Source: Manihot esculenta (lineage: Eukaryota > Streptophyta > Magnoliopsida > Malpighiales > Euphorbiaceae). Taken from it: 64,000 nucleotides of DNA. Within the stretch, counting starts at the first letter, position 1, and each line of letters begins with the position of its first letter. Both the position numbers and the translations under genes were made by a program. The stretch spans positions 870,389 to 934,388 of the forward strand of contig NC_035174.2 of assembly GCF_001659605.2 (NCBI RefSeq). The letters run 5' to 3'. Of the stretch, positions 25,013 to 38,350 are shown one piece after another. The notes beneath the pieces are model-generated. The model was not told the origin of the DNA, made no database searches, and saw only the letters and a program-made list of their open reading frames with translations.

Positions 25013-28000
25013 TGTAACGACCTAGAAACCAGACCGCTACCGGCTCTAGGATTCAAATCGACTTAAGGTCGCCGGAACCCGTAGCAAGCCTAACATACAT
25101 CCTGTACATCTGATAAAATCCCATACATGATCATACATTTTCATAAAAACTTTAAACTTTTCATATACCAAGCTTGACCTGTGCATGTATCATAACTGTA
25201 TACATAAAACCCCTTACTGGAGCCCTCATCAAATGCTCCAGTTAGGTCAACATCTCATATGTCAAGTCTGGTTCAACATATCTCATCATTAAAACATTTA
25301 CATAAAGATCATGTACAATAGGAATTTACAATAAATATTAGGGCCAAGCACAATGCTAATCCTCATTACATTACTTTACATTACATTACATGTCTACTAC
25401 AACTCTATTACATGACATAGCCATTACCCTCGCTGACTTCCTGCTATCTCTGACCTTGCAAACCTGAGGGGTTAGGGGAAATGGGTGAGCTACAAAAGTC
25501 CAGTGAGCAGAACAGTAAAAACGGTTCATTAAACATATGCTTTCGTGAAATGCATCACATCACAAACAATTCACATCAAGGATGGACTTGTCACCAATGG
25601 CCCTCTACATAATCCAATGTGCCCGACCCACAACGGGAGCTCCTCAGGACTTTCGCTTAACATATCATAACATAACATATTCATCTGTGCCAGGGGCGTA
25701 GAATGGGCCTCGACCTGGACTTCCATACCATATCATATCATATCATATCAAGGGCCAATGGGTCATTCAACATCCATCCACATCAACATCATATTATGCA
25801 ATGCGTCATATTCGTGAATTCTAATGCAATACAACCTATTACATACATGGCATTCATGATGCATGAACATGCTTAAAAGTTTAATTGCTTTGAAATAATA
25901 AAAAGAGTTGTGTTCTACTCACCTCTGGCTGATACTCAATTGACTCTGGAGCTGCTAACTCACTGCTGATCTGTAACACCCCCTACCCGGTTATTTAATT
26001 AACTGAGCCGGAGATATTACATCCTTCCCTTCCTGTATTTGTCTTACCTTCGCTGCAATATCTTTATCTTCCTTCTGAGCTTCTTGGACTTGTTGAAGCC
26101 AACTGGGCCTAACTTTCAATTCTGCAATAACAGCTCCATCTCTAGCCAATGTCAAGTGAGCTTTAATAAGTTTGAGTGCAAGCAAATGTTTCCTGCTAAG
26201 AGCATCTGCCACCACATTTGCCTTGCCAGGGTGGTAGTCAATAATACAATTGTAGTCTTTTAACAGCTTCATCCATCTCTTTTGCCTCAAATTTAAATAT
26301 ACATGGTTTAGTTTCATAATCCTTTTTTTTTTCTTCATCATGTAAAAAGTTTTATTTTTCTTAATACTTTTAATTATTTATTATTTTTTTGTTGGCCTCT
26401 ATAAATTTAAATGGGACTGTTAAGTCAGATAAGGAAACTGTAACTGTAGGGCACAAGGTGCCAAATAACTGTATGGCTCAAAAGCCGATTCTATAACTGT
26501 AGGATACCTCATTGTATCCTAAGAATCAGTGTAACTGTAGTGCAGTACTGTAAGATCTATATATGGCATGCCACACCCTTAAACTACTCCACAATTTCCA
26601 CCAAACTTACTAGGGCCAGACTTTAAATAATTTATACACTTAAACAGGGGGACAAAAACTATCAATACAGTGTAACTATCAGTTATTCCAACTATAATAC
26701 TTTATCATATTACAACTGTATTTTTAAACATTGTCGTATCATGTAAGTTTATTAATTTAATTCAACTACATAAATTATATTTATAATTTAATTCTTAATT
26801 AATTAACTATTATTTTTATTTTTATATTTTTTTTTCTAGTCTACTAATCTTTTCATTATCACTATATCTAACCAAATTATATTTCTATCCAATAATATAA
26901 GTCATTTCATTTGTTCCATAACCTAATTTTTGATTAAATTACATATTAATTTTAAAATTTTCTATCTATTAAATCTATTATTTCTCAAACTTTGATTATA
27001 CAAATATAATTAAACTATTATTCACTTGGTCTACCTCTACTAGGATAGTAAAATTTCAAATAAAACCTAATTAACAAATTCTTAAATTTATTCAAATGGG
27101 GTTGAGCACAAACCTTAGAATTTTCAAAATATTCTACAAGTTTTAATTCTCTACTCTTCATTTTCTTTCCCTTTGGAACTTCCACTTTTCCTTTCCACTT
27201 CTTTCTCATGAAAAAAAATAAACCAATAAATCATATTAATGCAACATCTTTCATAAATATTTACATAAAAATTATAAGAAACATTTCTATATCAAAAATC
27301 CCTAACATACCTTTAAAATTTTCAATATTTAGCTACTAATCATTCTTCCTCAATCTTGAAGTTTCTCCTTATTCTTCCTCTTACCTTGAATTTTCAATTA
27401 GGGAAAAGACTTGGATGAGATGGGCTAACAAGTTGAGTGGAAAATTGAAAGAAAATGGAGTAGATTTGAAAAGAAAATTTTAGGGCAAATTTGGGGATGG
27501 AAGAACGGGACATTTTTGGGAAGAAGATGGTCTCTTACTCTTTTTATTTTATTTTCTTTTTCTTTCTTTTATTTTATTTATAAAATTAGTTTAGTTAAGT
27601 GACTAATATTGAGTCACTTGTCAAAAATTCAATTTTTAATTTACCTTTTCTTTATCTTTTTATTTTTTTTTCTTTTACTTTTTCTTTTCTTTATTCATAT
27701 TCTTTTTATTTATTTATTATTTATTTCTTTATTTTTATCTCTTTTTTTTTTGGATATTACATGATCACCTCGGTTCCTCAAGTTCGATCCTACACAGGTG
27801 GACTCAAATGAGGGACCAAACATACTCTATAAGGACTCTAAACATCTCCCCAAAAACCCCCCCTAAAACACCATAAAACATGCATGCAAAACAGGCAAGG
27901 GAATGCTGGACAGGGGACTTTCGGCGGCAGGTTCGGCGGCCGAAGGTCCCTACAGATCCGAAAGTCGGGGTCCTTCAGAGGCAGGTTCGGCGGCCGAAGG

Positions 28001-28982
28001 TCCTCCACAGATCCGAAAGTCAGGGACTTTCGGAGGCGGGTTCGGCGGCCGAAACTCCCCTCCAGAGCCGAAAGTGCATGTTTTCAGGGGCAAATTAGGC
28101 GGTCAAAAGGCTGCCTCCCAAGCAGGTTCGGCGGCCGAACCCTTCTTTGACGGTCGAACCTGGGCTCCCCAGAAAGGCAGAACCCAACACAAACTCATGC
28201 ATTTCAGCCTCACAACTCTCAAATCATTTCTCCCAACTTCCCACAGCATGCAAACACACTCCAACATACATAAGGGGTATAAAACTAGCCTAAGCCCCAA
28301 CAAACAACATCATAAACATCACATTTTCATACATTTAACAATAAACCAACATAAACCCTAACATTTTACAACTAGTCTAAACATGCATCAAAACCCTCAA
28401 CCCCTTCTTAAAACTTATTCAAAACATGAACAAATGTATGGATCTACACTTACCTCTTGAAGATCGAGGGTAGGCGTGACTTAAACTTGGAGATTAGGAG
28501 AAATGGTCTTCGGAGGTCTCCAAACTTCAAAACTTCAGTTTTGAGCTTAAAAACTTCAAAACAAGATAAAAGCTTATCAAAAACTTGTAAGATTTGAAGG
28601 AAATCATAAAATCAACCAAAGGAGGGCGAAATCTCACCTATGCCCGAAAATAAAGAGAGAAAACTCGCCCATTTTCAGACAGGGGGCCCTTTATAGGTGG
28701 CTGGCTAGACCACCTTCGGGGGCCAAAGGTGCTCCCGCAAGAGAGCCATGTTCGGCGGCCGAACATGAGGTTCGGAGGCCGAACCTGGGCTCTTCCTCCA
28801 TGGTGTTTTCTTTCAAAACTCAATTTTCTTTCTTCATTAAAACCATAAAAGCATTAAAAACATTTTATGAAAACCTTAATTTACCCTTCTAAAAGGCTCC
28901 GACGTCCGAGAAATTCTGGATTCCAACGGAGATTTCGCCGGAAGGTAGGAATTCTGATGCCGGGGTCTAGCCGGGTATTACA
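25013..28982 (-). mobile_element. Reverse-oriented chromovirus solo LTR with a nested insertion
   Basis: The plus strand runs from TGTAACGACC (LTR 3' end) to CCGGGTATTACA (LTR 5' end), with a CCGGA target duplication on both sides inside the Tat element. Without the nested insert (25,972-27,761 and one duplication copy) the LTR is about 2,175 bp, the family length. It has the palindromes in reverse (GTTCGGCGGCCGAAC near 28,750), a reversed TATA box (TTTATA near 28,690) and reversed splice-like CACCTCTGGC at about 25,920. No internal region is present, so it arose by LTR-LTR recombination. Confidence 0.9.
25972..27761 (-). mobile_element. AT-rich insertion with TSD TGATC carrying an LTR-element pol fragment
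   Basis: The insertion runs from TGTAACACCCCC to GGATATTACA, flanked by TGATC at 25,967-25,971 and 27,762-27,766. At 26,023-26,300 the minus strand encodes the end of RNase H and the following linker of a Ty3 pol ([20 protein letters not shown], then [20 protein letters not shown]). The rest is AT-rich and non-coding. A 50-bp block at 25,972-26,021 has LTR-like ends of its own (TGTAACACC...ATATTACA). I infer a Ty3 LTR or deleted element of another family that took up part of pol. Confidence 0.75.
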
Positions 28983-31154
28983 CCGGAAGCAGGCCAGAGG
29001 AGAGAAGGGAACTCATTAGGGAAAGGGTAGTAAGAACCATCAACGATGGATCCAGCGGAATCATAAATATGATAGTAAGGGAAGAGACAAAATAGCCCTT
29101 TCGAGCTAACAAAAAAAGAAGACAAGGTGGCAAGCTAAAAGAAGTGGAAGCCATGCAAGTCATCGAGCATATTCCAAAGGTAGTGAGTTTTTCAGCAGTC
29201 AACGGAGAAAGAGTCAGATCCTTTGGTGGTAGAAGCCATTATTCACAACTTCAGGGTCCAGAAGATTTTGGTGGACGACGGAAGTAAGGTAAATCTCCTA
29301 CCGTATCGAGTTTTTAAAGCCATGAAGGTAGCAGACGAGAACATGGTCAAAGACAAGGCACCAACGAAAGGCATAGGCGGAGTGCTCGTACTAATAGGAG
29401 GAAAGATTAAGCTGCTGATGACCTTAGGAACACCACCGACCACCCGAACCCAGTATGTCCAGTTTCTCATAGTCAAATTACCGCTGGCATACAATACTAT
29501 GCTGGGCCGACCAGTTTTGTATGACTTTGAGGTAGCCACGAGCATCAAGTACTTATGCGTGAAGTTCCCCGCTGTAGCTGAGGTGGCTACCATAAGGGGA
29601 AGGCAAGGAGAATTTTGATTGGTGTACTTAGCAGCTATGGCAAAAGAAGAAAATGAGAAAGTGCACCCAAAAGTTATGGAGGTTAGGGATGGAGAAAAAG
29701 AGCAAAGAACCCAACCTGCATGAGAGCTTGAAAGCTTTTTCTTAAATGAAGAAGAACCAGAGAAACTCTTTAGCATGAATGCGAACTTGACACAAGAGTA
29801 GAAAACGGCCGTGAAAGCCCTAGTCCAAGGTCATGCTAATAGCTTTGCTTGGAAACCAGCAGCTATGCCAAGAATCAACCCCCAGGTTATGTCCCACTAA
29901 TTGAATATGCAATCAAATGCAAGACTAGTGAGACAGAAAAAGAGGATGTATGGGGCAGAAAAAAGAGAAGCTACGAGGATTGAGATAGAGAAGTTGGTAG
30001 AGGCTAATTTTGTAAGCGAAGTGGCTTATCCTGAATGGTTAGCTAACCCCCTTCTTGTAAAAAAATCTAATGGAAAATATAGCATGTGTATAGATTTTAC
30101 TGACCTACATTAGGCTTGTCCAAAAGATTATTATCCCCTACATGACATTGATAAATTGGTCGATGCTATAGTCGGATTTGAGTATTTGTCTTCTCTAGAT
30201 GCAATGTCAGGTTATTACCAAATTTCCATGCATAAAACAGATGAGGAGAAGACTTCCTTTATTACCAAGGATGAGACCTACTGTTACCGAGCAATGCCTT
30301 TTGGGCTGAAGAAGTGTATGTAGATGATGTCATAATCAAAATTCACTCCTTCGAAGGCCACGGGGAAGATCTGAAAGAAATTTTTATGGTCCTTAATCAA
30401 TACCAAATGCAGCTCAATCCGGCCTAGTGTGCCTTTTTCATTAAAGGTGGTAATTTCTTGGATCACATGGTCAGCGCACGAGGAATAGAACCGAACTCGA
30501 AAAAGGTCAAAGCCATTCTTCAAATGCTCGAGCCAACCTGCATTAGGGATGTTCAAAGATTAACAACAAGGGTCATAGCTCTAAACAGTTTTATGTTGAA
30601 GTCAGCGGAAAAATGCCTATCGTTCTTCAAAAAATTAAGAAAATCCCCCAACTTCGAATGGACGGAGGAGTGCCGGCAAGCCTTTGCAGAATTAAAAGGC
30701 TACCTTAGCTCCCCCAAAGTCCTTAGCTGACTGATAGGCCAAGAAGACCTTTATATCTACCTGGTTGCTTTTGACCAAGCGGTCAGTGCGGTCCTAGTCC
30801 GAGAAGAGCATGGGATCCAAAAACTAATATTTTATGTGAGCAAAGTTTTAAAGAGAGCAGAAACCTGATACCCTAATATTGAAAAGGTTGTGCTGGCCCT
30901 ACTTTTTGCAGTCAGAAAGTTCAATGTATACTTAGAAAACTACAAAGGGATTGTAGTCACAAACTTACCACTCAAATGAATTTTACATAGGCCAAAGATG
31001 TCCAGCCGGATGCTAGCTTGGTCAATGGAAATAGGACCCTACTATCTGAAATATAGACCATGAACAACAATAAAAGCACAGGCATTAGTTGATTTTATAG
31101 CCAACTATTCATTCAATGAAGGAAGCTCGAAAATAAAGGAAGGGGGAGAGCGGA
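28983..31154 (+). pseudogene. Tat-lineage protease, reverse transcriptase and RNase H (broken)
   Basis: This continues the element after the solo LTR. A protease frame is open at 29,223-29,618 (FRVQKILVDDGSKVNLLPY, then AYNTMLGRPVLYDFE). RT follows from about 29,930 (MYGAEKREATRIEIEKLVEA, then KYSMCIDFTDLH, stop at 30,111). A deletion joins MPFGLKK directly to the YVDD region (VYVDDVIIKI, about 30,317), so the RT palm is incomplete. RNase H runs from about 30,735 to 31,120 with several stops. The DDGSKVNLLPY and MPFGLKK style fits Tat/Ogre/Retand elements. It is interrupted at 31,155. Confidence 0.8.
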
Positions 31155-33149
31155 TGATAGAGCATATTTTAGTCCATTTTATCATTATGTTCTTGATGTT
31201 TATTTACATCTTTTCTACTTAATTTTGTGGTTTTAATTATGTTTTGCAGATATTAGGTGCAAAGAGACAATCTCGAGAAAATGCTCTTAAAACTGCTAAA
31301 AAGTGCCAAATATGGAAAGTGCCAAGAAAGGAAAGTTTCCAAATAAGGAAAGTTTTCAGAAAAGGAAAGTTTTCAAATGAGGAAAGTGCAGAAGCAAAAG
31401 CAAACAAGGAAAGCTCAGTCAGAAGATTATTTGAAATTCAAATCGCAGATCTTTCTTTCCTTGTTCAAAGATGTGCACACACTGCAGCAGTCATATCTTC
31501 CTATTTAGGCAGCAAGATCTCAAAGAGATGCTCTTCCTCTTCTGCATTCAATATTCAAATTTCAAAAGAGGCTCCACCTAAAAAGGAATGTATAGACAAG
31601 CATATCTTCCCCTTTGAAGATCAAAATTCGTGCATCCTTCCTATTCAGAAACAATCTGCGCGCTTTTCTCTTCTGAAAGCCATCTGCGCGCCACCTTCCT
31701 TTTCTGTAACAACTTGGGCAACAAGTTGAGCATGGGCAGCATCTTGGGCAGCCTCTACACTAATTAGGAAGTAAGGTCAGCATCTAAACTTATTTAGGAA
31801 GCACAATCTGCGCCTCTTTCCCCTTCTGAGACCAAACTGCGCGCACCAACTTCCTTCCGCAAAGCATTCGCGCGCAGCCTTCCTTCTGAAGCCGAAAAAC
31901 GCGATTCTTTCCTTTTCAGACATAACTTGGACAGAAAATACCTCTTGGGCAGTAAGTATGACCTAGGGCAACACTTTTCAACTATAAAATGCCACATAAG
32001 GAGCCTCTACAGGGCCCGAACACACCACCTTGGAGACACCTACGAATTCACATCTCTTCTTCTACCTTTCTTCTTTTCTTTTATTTTTGGTTTTGTTTCA
32101 GCCATGAGAGGCTGAAATCTTTTATTCTAGTTGAAGATTAGGTGATGCTTTAGTTGTTTTATGGATTGGGAGACTTGATCAAATATTGTTTATCTTTTGT
32201 TATTCAATATTCATACAATCTCATGCTTAATTCCATTGTTGCTTTGTTGTTTTGATCAATATGGCCAATTGATTCTTGATTGCAAAGTAATAATATGTTA
32301 GTTTGGATGATTTAAGTCTGTAATTGCTTAGATTGTTCTTACATGAGAACACTTGGGATAAAACCCAAGGAAATTGTATGATCTAGCGTTATCTCCATAC
32401 GTTTGGGTAGCTAGGATTGGATCTCTCTATTTCTTAATGCAATTGACAATTGTTTTGATGCCTAAGGCCCAAGGACGTTCCTTGGCAATTTGTTAATTAG
32501 TAATTAATTAGAGGACGTTCCCTAATTGGTTTAATCATAAGGAGAGATAATGGTGGTGAGAAGCGTCTTCCATCTCCATAACTAATCTATTGAATCAACC
32601 CAAAGGAAACTAAGTGTCAATGATCAATCCCAACAACTAAAGTGGATCCAATTCTTCAACTGGATCTTTCTTATTATTTATTTCTCTTTATTTTTATTAT
32701 TTGCCTTATTTTTATTGCTTTCAATATTAGATCAATTAAATCAATCTCAAAACCCCCCAATTTACTTTCAGTTTGTTTGCTTTCAGTTTATCTCGTTTTT
32801 AGTTTATTTTGATTTATGTTTATTTCTCTTTCAGTTTATCTCGTTTTTAGTTTATTTGGCTTTCAGTTTTATTTCGTTTCAGTTTTATCTCGTTTCAGTT
32901 TATTTTGCTTTCTGTTTATTTCTCTTTCAGTTTTATCTTGTTTCAGTTTATTTTGCTTTCCGTTTATTTCTCTTTCAGTTTTCTTCTTTTTCAGTTTATT
33001 TTTGTTTTAGTTTATTTTATTGATCTTGATAAGGAAAATAAGTAAGTAATCAATTCTCTGTGGATTCGATCCTTTCACCACTATCTGCAGTTGTAAATTG
33101 TTGATAACCAGAAAGGTTATTTTTGACCGGCTTCGACAACCGCGAGTCA
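31155..33149 (+). mobile_element. Solo LTR (about 2.0 kb, TSD GCGGA) inside Tat pol
   Basis: The block runs from TGATAGAGCATATTTT to CGCGAGTCA, with GCGGA at 31,150-31,154 and 33,150-33,154. Tat coding sequence resumes right after it. A TATA box (TATAAAA, 31,983-31,989) gives the forward orientation. At 32,760-33,020 an imperfect repeat of TTTCAGTTTATTTCG-like units of about 20 bp gives a pyrimidine-rich tract. A 161-codon open frame at 31,244-31,729 shows no recognisable domain and I do not call it a gene. The family is unclear. The style fits long Ty3 LTRs. Confidence 0.8.
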
Positions 33150-33154
33150 GCGGA

Positions 33155-33375
33155 CCAAAGAAGTTGGTGAAAACGACCACACTTACCTCTGGACCCTACA
33201 TGTAGAAGGGGCAACTGGACCCAATCAAAGTGGAGCAGGAGCAGTACTGAAGGGGTCAGACGGGCTAGTAATTTCGAATGCCATGCATTTTAATTTTTCC
33301 ATCACCAACAATAGCCGAATATGAGGCCTTGATCAATGGGATGCAATTGGCTCATTGGAAATTAAGGCAGTAGGT
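33155..33375 (+). pseudogene. Second (archaeal-type) RNase H fragment of the Tat element
   Basis: The frame reads DHTYLWTLHVEGATGPNQSG, then AGAVLKGSDGLVISNAMHFN. This resembles the additional RNase H that Tat elements carry between RNase H and integrase (pattern W-x-L-x-V-D-G-A). The expected Asp is Glu here (VEGA). A frameshift and stop follow near 33,320. No integrase follows, so a deletion removed it before the antisense frame begins. Confidence 0.6.
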
Positions 33376-33398
33376 AGCCCCTCACTGATCTCTTAAGT

Positions 33399-34617
33399 CT
33401 AGCCTTCCTTGCCCTTGCCTTTGCCCGCCTTGTCCGAAGAGGGCTCTCTCGGATTGGAGGAAGATGAAGTCACCTTCCGAGAGGAGACTAGCTTAGAATC
33501 CTTCACCAGCCGCCTCTTTTTTCCTGTCGTCTCTTGAGGGAGACGATAATTTTTCCGTTTCAAACCTTCCCCTACCTCCTCAGCAAGAGAAGACCTATCC
33601 GGGCTGACCACTGCCCTTACTATAGCAACCTCTAAATTTTCCCCAAGAACAGGGGCATCCCTAACAAACGCAGGCATGACATCAACCTGATCGGAACCAA
33701 CTAGAGCCAACTCCGTACTGGCCTTAGTAGGAGGCACAACCTGAGCTGGCACGGGCTCCACCCTAAACATCTCAATTACCACATCCATGGTCTTTCAATT
33801 CTTGAAAGACTCCACAGCCTATCGAACAACTTCACAGTTAAGGGAAAAATTTTGGGGAGTCAAAATATCCTCCATTAGAATAATAAAAGCTGCAAAAATA
33901 CCCAAAAACAAGTAAAAACATAAAGCTGTGAAATCAACAGAGAAGCGGAGAGAAATGAATAGTCATATACCATCAGCGTAACACCCCTCCCTCGAGCGGA
34001 TTTCCAAACACTTGAAGACATTATATTTAAAGGGAAAGGAGGAGATCCAAGCATAATACAATTGCTCCCACTCAGAAAAAAAGGGGAAAGCATTGCAAAA
34101 GGTGTCCACGGTCCCCCATCTCAGCTCTAAATTCCAGTCGAAGCCCCATTTGGCTCCAACTATAGCAAAGTTGTCCACCCAATATTTGATGGAATCCTTG
34201 TGGCCAGTGAAAATGGTCAGACCATCCCAGCCACAAAAACTTAGGAATCCATTATTAACCTTTAAAATTTTGATAAAAGCCCTAAACAGATTTAAAGAAT
34301 GGGCAAGACCCCAGCCTCTACACATCGCCTCAAAGGCGCTCATAAACAAAATTGAATTTGGGATCAACATCTGAGGAGTGACCCAGTAAAATCTAAAAAT
34401 AAAATGAACAAACTTGAAAAAGGAAAAAGAAAAACCATAGTCAACCTGTTTTAGATAAAAAAAATAAGCCTTCTCTTTGATTGAGCATCCACTAGGTTAG
34501 GGGGGAGGAGGCAAGGAAAACATGGCAATCCGTTCGTTTAGATTCGGAGCCCGAATGTAATGAGTCTCTGTGGAAAGAAAGGATCAATGGAAAGTCTCCT
34601 GAAGAAAGGTAAGAATG
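33399..34617 (-). pseudogene. Antisense ORF of the Tat element (aORF-like), left copy, broken
   Basis: Two minus-strand frames, 33,963-34,370 (MLIPNSILFMSAFEAMCRGW, then FLSFCGWDGLTIFTGHKDS) and 33,399-33,788 (a polar tail rich in Lys, Ser and Pro), form one decayed protein. The pattern resembles the putative gypsy-type transposon family (Transposase_28). Tat relatives such as Grande and Retand are known to carry an antisense ORF between pol and the 3' LTR, and this position fits. The upstream part is at 34,375-34,617, where the Copia LTR begins. A second copy of that part is at 52,553-52,932. Confidence 0.55.
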
Positions 34618-35260
34618 TTAGTGTATTTGCCCTAAGCCATTATCTTGGACCTTTTTGTATTTCGTTTTGGTTATTAATAAAAGAGGTTTTTACTATCATT
34701 ATTATTTATTTGCATGTTACATAATAATGATTAACATTCCTGGTTACTTATTATTATGTTGATAATAATAAAATATAACTAGTATGGTTATTGATTGATA
34801 ATCATGAGATGATTATGTATATGTTGATATAATTCAATAATCATAGATACTTGTTAGAGAATAAAGTATTGGATGGACCCGCACTGAGATCACTACATGG
34901 GTTATTGTCATAAGTAGATCTCAAAGTAGTTATGTCTTAATCCTTTAACTTGAAATTGTTATAGTTTCCAACATAAGGACTGTTATGTTTTGACATAACC
35001 AAATATTGTCTTTAATCGGACGATCATAAAGGTTATGATTGAGCATAATAGAAATTATGTAGAGGATATTGAACAATCAAGATAGAATTTGTCCCTCTCT
35101 TTGAGAGAGATATCTTCTGGACCCCTCGATAAGTGAGACTGAAAAATGCATGGCCGTGCTCAAATGAATTGATAGTGTGATTAATATCATTTGAATTTAT
35201 CAGTCTACTTAGAGATCGAGAAATCATAAGTTTGAACATTATAAGTTTGACATTGACCAT

Positions 35261-35690
35261 TGTAACGACCCGGAAACCGGACCGCTACCGGCGATAGGAT
35301 CCAGATCGACTTAAGGTCGCCGGGACCCGTAGCAAGCCTGCTATACTCTCTGTGTACCTGTAAAATCCCATACATGATAAAACATTTTCTGTAAAAAAAA
35401 CATAAAACTTTGCTCTGACCAAGGCTCAACCTGTGCATGCACTATCTCAGTACTACAGAACCCCTTACTAGAGCTCTCATCATTGCTCTAGACGGGTTAA
35501 ACTCTTAATCTGTTGAGCCTGGGTTTCATATTTATCAAGACAATAGTTACATAAACAAATCATGTATACAAAAGAGATTTACAGAACTAATGGGTCAAGC
35601 ACAATACTAAACTATCTCTTTCCAATATTACATGTCCACACTATACTATTACAAAACTCTTTACTCTTTCTGTACCCTGCTGAACTCCCC
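35261..35690 (-). mobile_element. Reverse chromovirus LTR, 3' terminal part
   Basis: It starts TGTAACGACCCGGAAACC directly after ACCAT of the Copia LTR. The far end of the reverse LTR block (TATTACA, 51,132) is followed by ACCTT, so the target duplication has one mismatch. It resembles the B-type LTR 3' end in reverse, and is cut at 35,690 by a second reverse LTR. Confidence 0.8.
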
Positions 35691-36564
35691 CTGAACGACC
35701 CGAAAATCGAACCGCTACCGGCGCTAGGATCCAGATCGGCATAAGGCTGCCGGGACCCGTAGCAAGCCTAACAATCATCCTGTAAACCTGTTTAATCCCA
35801 TACATGATTAACAACAAACATAAAAATTTTGAACTTTTCTTTCATTCATTCATTCTTTCATTCATTCATCAAACTCAACTTGTGCATGCACTATACATAA
35901 ACATAGCCATAAACATTAACTCCTCTTTGGAGTCTCATCATTGCCCCACTGGGGTGACATAACATGTATTGAGTTTGGTTTACAATAATCATCATTAAAC
36001 ATTAAGATCATGTATTAGAAAGGGATTAACATAATACTATGGTCAAGCACAACTATAAACTTTCATAAGCATTATTACATGACATTCTATATCATACTTT
36101 TACATGACTGTACTCAACATAATATAACAACATTTATCATGTCCACACTAGCTATTACATGACCATGACTTCATTACTCTTGCTGACCTCCTGTCTATCC
36201 TGTATCTGCAAACTTGGGGGTTAAGGGAGAGGGGTGAGCTACTAGAGCCCAGTGAGCAGAATAGTAAAAACATATATTAACATTCATGCTTTCATGAAAT
36301 GCGTCACATCACAGACAATTCACATCAAGGGTAAACCTGTCACCAAATAGTCCCAGCATCATATCCGTGCCAGGCCGTGGAATGGGGTCCTGGTCTTCCT
36401 GTCATATCATAACATTACTTAACATTGCCCCAGGGCCTCATCTGGCACCTGGTCTTCACATTCCATATCGTGCCAGGCCGTAGAATGGGGTCCTGGTCTT
36501 TCCTCAAGGACTAATTGGATCATACAGCATTCACCCACATCCACAACAAAGAATGCAGTGCAAC
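35691..36564 (-). mobile_element. Second reverse chromovirus LTR fragment
   Basis: From AACGACCCGAAAATCG (LTR 3' end lacking its TGT) it runs toward the LTR middle, with CATTCATTC repeats near 35,843 and reversed CCTGGTCTTCC tandem boxes near 36,370-36,500. It stops at GCAAC, the target site of the forward LTR, and appears to continue at 50,483. Confidence 0.75.
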
Positions 36565-37392
36565 TGTAATACCCGGCTAGAGTCCGGTATCGGAATTCCT
36601 GTCGTCCGGTGGAATCCAGGATGTCGAAATGCTCTAGAAGGGTAAGCTTTATGTTTTTCTAAAGTAATATAGTATGTTTTAATGTTTTAAAGTTGAAATG
36701 AAAAGAGTTCTTGAAAGAAAATAACCAAGGCAGAAAAGCCAGGTTCGGCCGCCGAACATGCATGGCTTTCGGTTTCACGTGTGGCCGCCGAAGGTGGTCT
36801 GGCCAGCCACCTATAAAAGGCCCTCAGTCGGTTGAAAGGATAACACTGAGGTTATCTTTTCACTTTCTGAGGTGAGACTCTGTCTTCCTTAAGTTTTCTT
36901 CATGTGTTCATTAAATCTTGCAAAGATTTGATTGATTTTTATGTTATTTTGAAGGTTTTGTGCTAAAAAACTTGACTTTTGAAGTTTGGAGAGTTTGAAG
37001 GAGAGTTGTTTCAAAACTCCACGTTAGGATCGTTCATCTTCTTGGTTTCAAGAGGTAAGTGAAGATCCTGAACTTGTTTTTATGATTTATGAAGTTTTAT
37101 GAGGTTTTGGGAGAGAGTTGCATGAATAGGGTAAAAAGAGAGTTTTTGATGATTTTGTGAGAAACGCTTGTTTTTGTGTTATGCTTTGCTGTTTGTTGGG
37201 GTTTTAGGTAGTTTTTGACCCCTTTGAGCATATACTTGGGTGTAATGCATAGTTATTTGTTGACGTGGGTGAATGTTGAATGATCCAATAGTCTCTGAGA
37301 GAAGTCCAGGAGCCTTTGACTACGCCCTGGCAGGTATAGAGAAGTCCAGGAGCCTTTGACTACGCCCTGGCAGGTATAGAAAAGTCCAGGAG
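36565..37392 (+). mobile_element. Forward B-type LTR, first part
   Basis: It begins TGTAATACCCGGCTAGAGTCC after GCAAC (36,560-36,564). The matching right flank at 50,483-50,487 is GTAAC, one mismatch. The TATA box is in CCACCTATAAAAGGCC near 36,813. About 740 bp of LTR middle is missing at about 37,240. It is interrupted at 37,393 and resumes at 39,575. Confidence 0.8.
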
Positions 37393-38275
37393 TGTAACAG
37401 CCCGGAAACCGATACCACTCTGTAACGGCCCCAAACTGCTCGGCACTAGGATCCAGATCGGCTTAAGGCCGCCGGGACCCGTAGTAAGCCTCTATACAAC
37501 CTGAACTCTAGGTATAATCCCATACATGATCAAACATTTTCATAAAACTTAAAACTTTCCATATCCCAGGCTCACCCTGAGTGTGGTCTGAAACTGAAAA
37601 CTGTTCTTTCTTTTCCTACCAAGCTTAACTTCGTGCATGCATTTTCTCATAACTCATCCCCACTCTGGAGTCCATAAAGGCTACTCCAATGGAGAATCAT
37701 TAAGCTTGGCTACCCTGAAAACATCCTGAAAAGCATTTCACACAATATGAAAACGTTTATCAAACATTTCATTGCCTTTCAAAAAGATCATGCATAACCA
37801 AGGGACTAACCAACACTAGACAAAGCACAACTCTATACCACAATGCATATACTTTTCTTAACTTGGCTCTATCTCTTTACATTAAGCTCATTACTCTTTC
37901 TATTCATTCATATCCCTTATATCCATAAGGACCATACATCAAGTCCATCTATCATGTCCATATATCATCATGTCCATAACTATACAAGCCTACAAACATA
38001 CATAGCATTACATAACATATCATCTCTTTAGCAACTTCCTTACATAACTATCACTATCTCCATAAACATATACATACAAGCATCTCTTATACATAAACAA
38101 AACACCACTAAGCTATTACAACCAAACATGGCAACCCATGCTTGAACCTCTTCTTTCCCCATAGCTTACTCTGACTGAACTCTGGCTTACTTACTCTGGC
38201 CCTACAAAACTGGGGTTAAGGGAAATGGGTGAGCTACAAGAGCCCAGTGAGTAGAAACAGAGAAAACATATAATT
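37393..38275 (-). mobile_element. Reverse LTR fragments (two termini in a row)
   Basis: A 28-bp LTR terminus (TGTAACAGCCCGGAAACC) is followed at 37,421 by another (TGTAACGGCCCCAAACTG). The latter runs as a reverse LTR to the conserved CCCAGTGAGTAGAAAC near 38,255. This is a separate subfamily from its neighbours. An ATT-rich simple repeat (38,276-38,350) joins it to the forward fragment. Confidence 0.65.
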
Positions 38276-38350
38276 TTATTATTTCATTTTATCATTATTA
38301 TTATTATTATTATTTCTTTATATTATTTATATTTTATTTCATTTCATTTT

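Noticed and set aside
31244..31729. 161-codon frame in the 31,155-33,149 solo LTR
   Set aside because: It has a lysine-rich composition without recognisable domains, starts upstream of the LTR TATA box, and lies inside a non-coding LTR.
32715..33023. 102-codon frame rich in Phe, Ser and Leu
   Set aside because: It arises from the imperfect TTTCAGTTTATTTCG-type repeats. It is low in complexity and inside an LTR.
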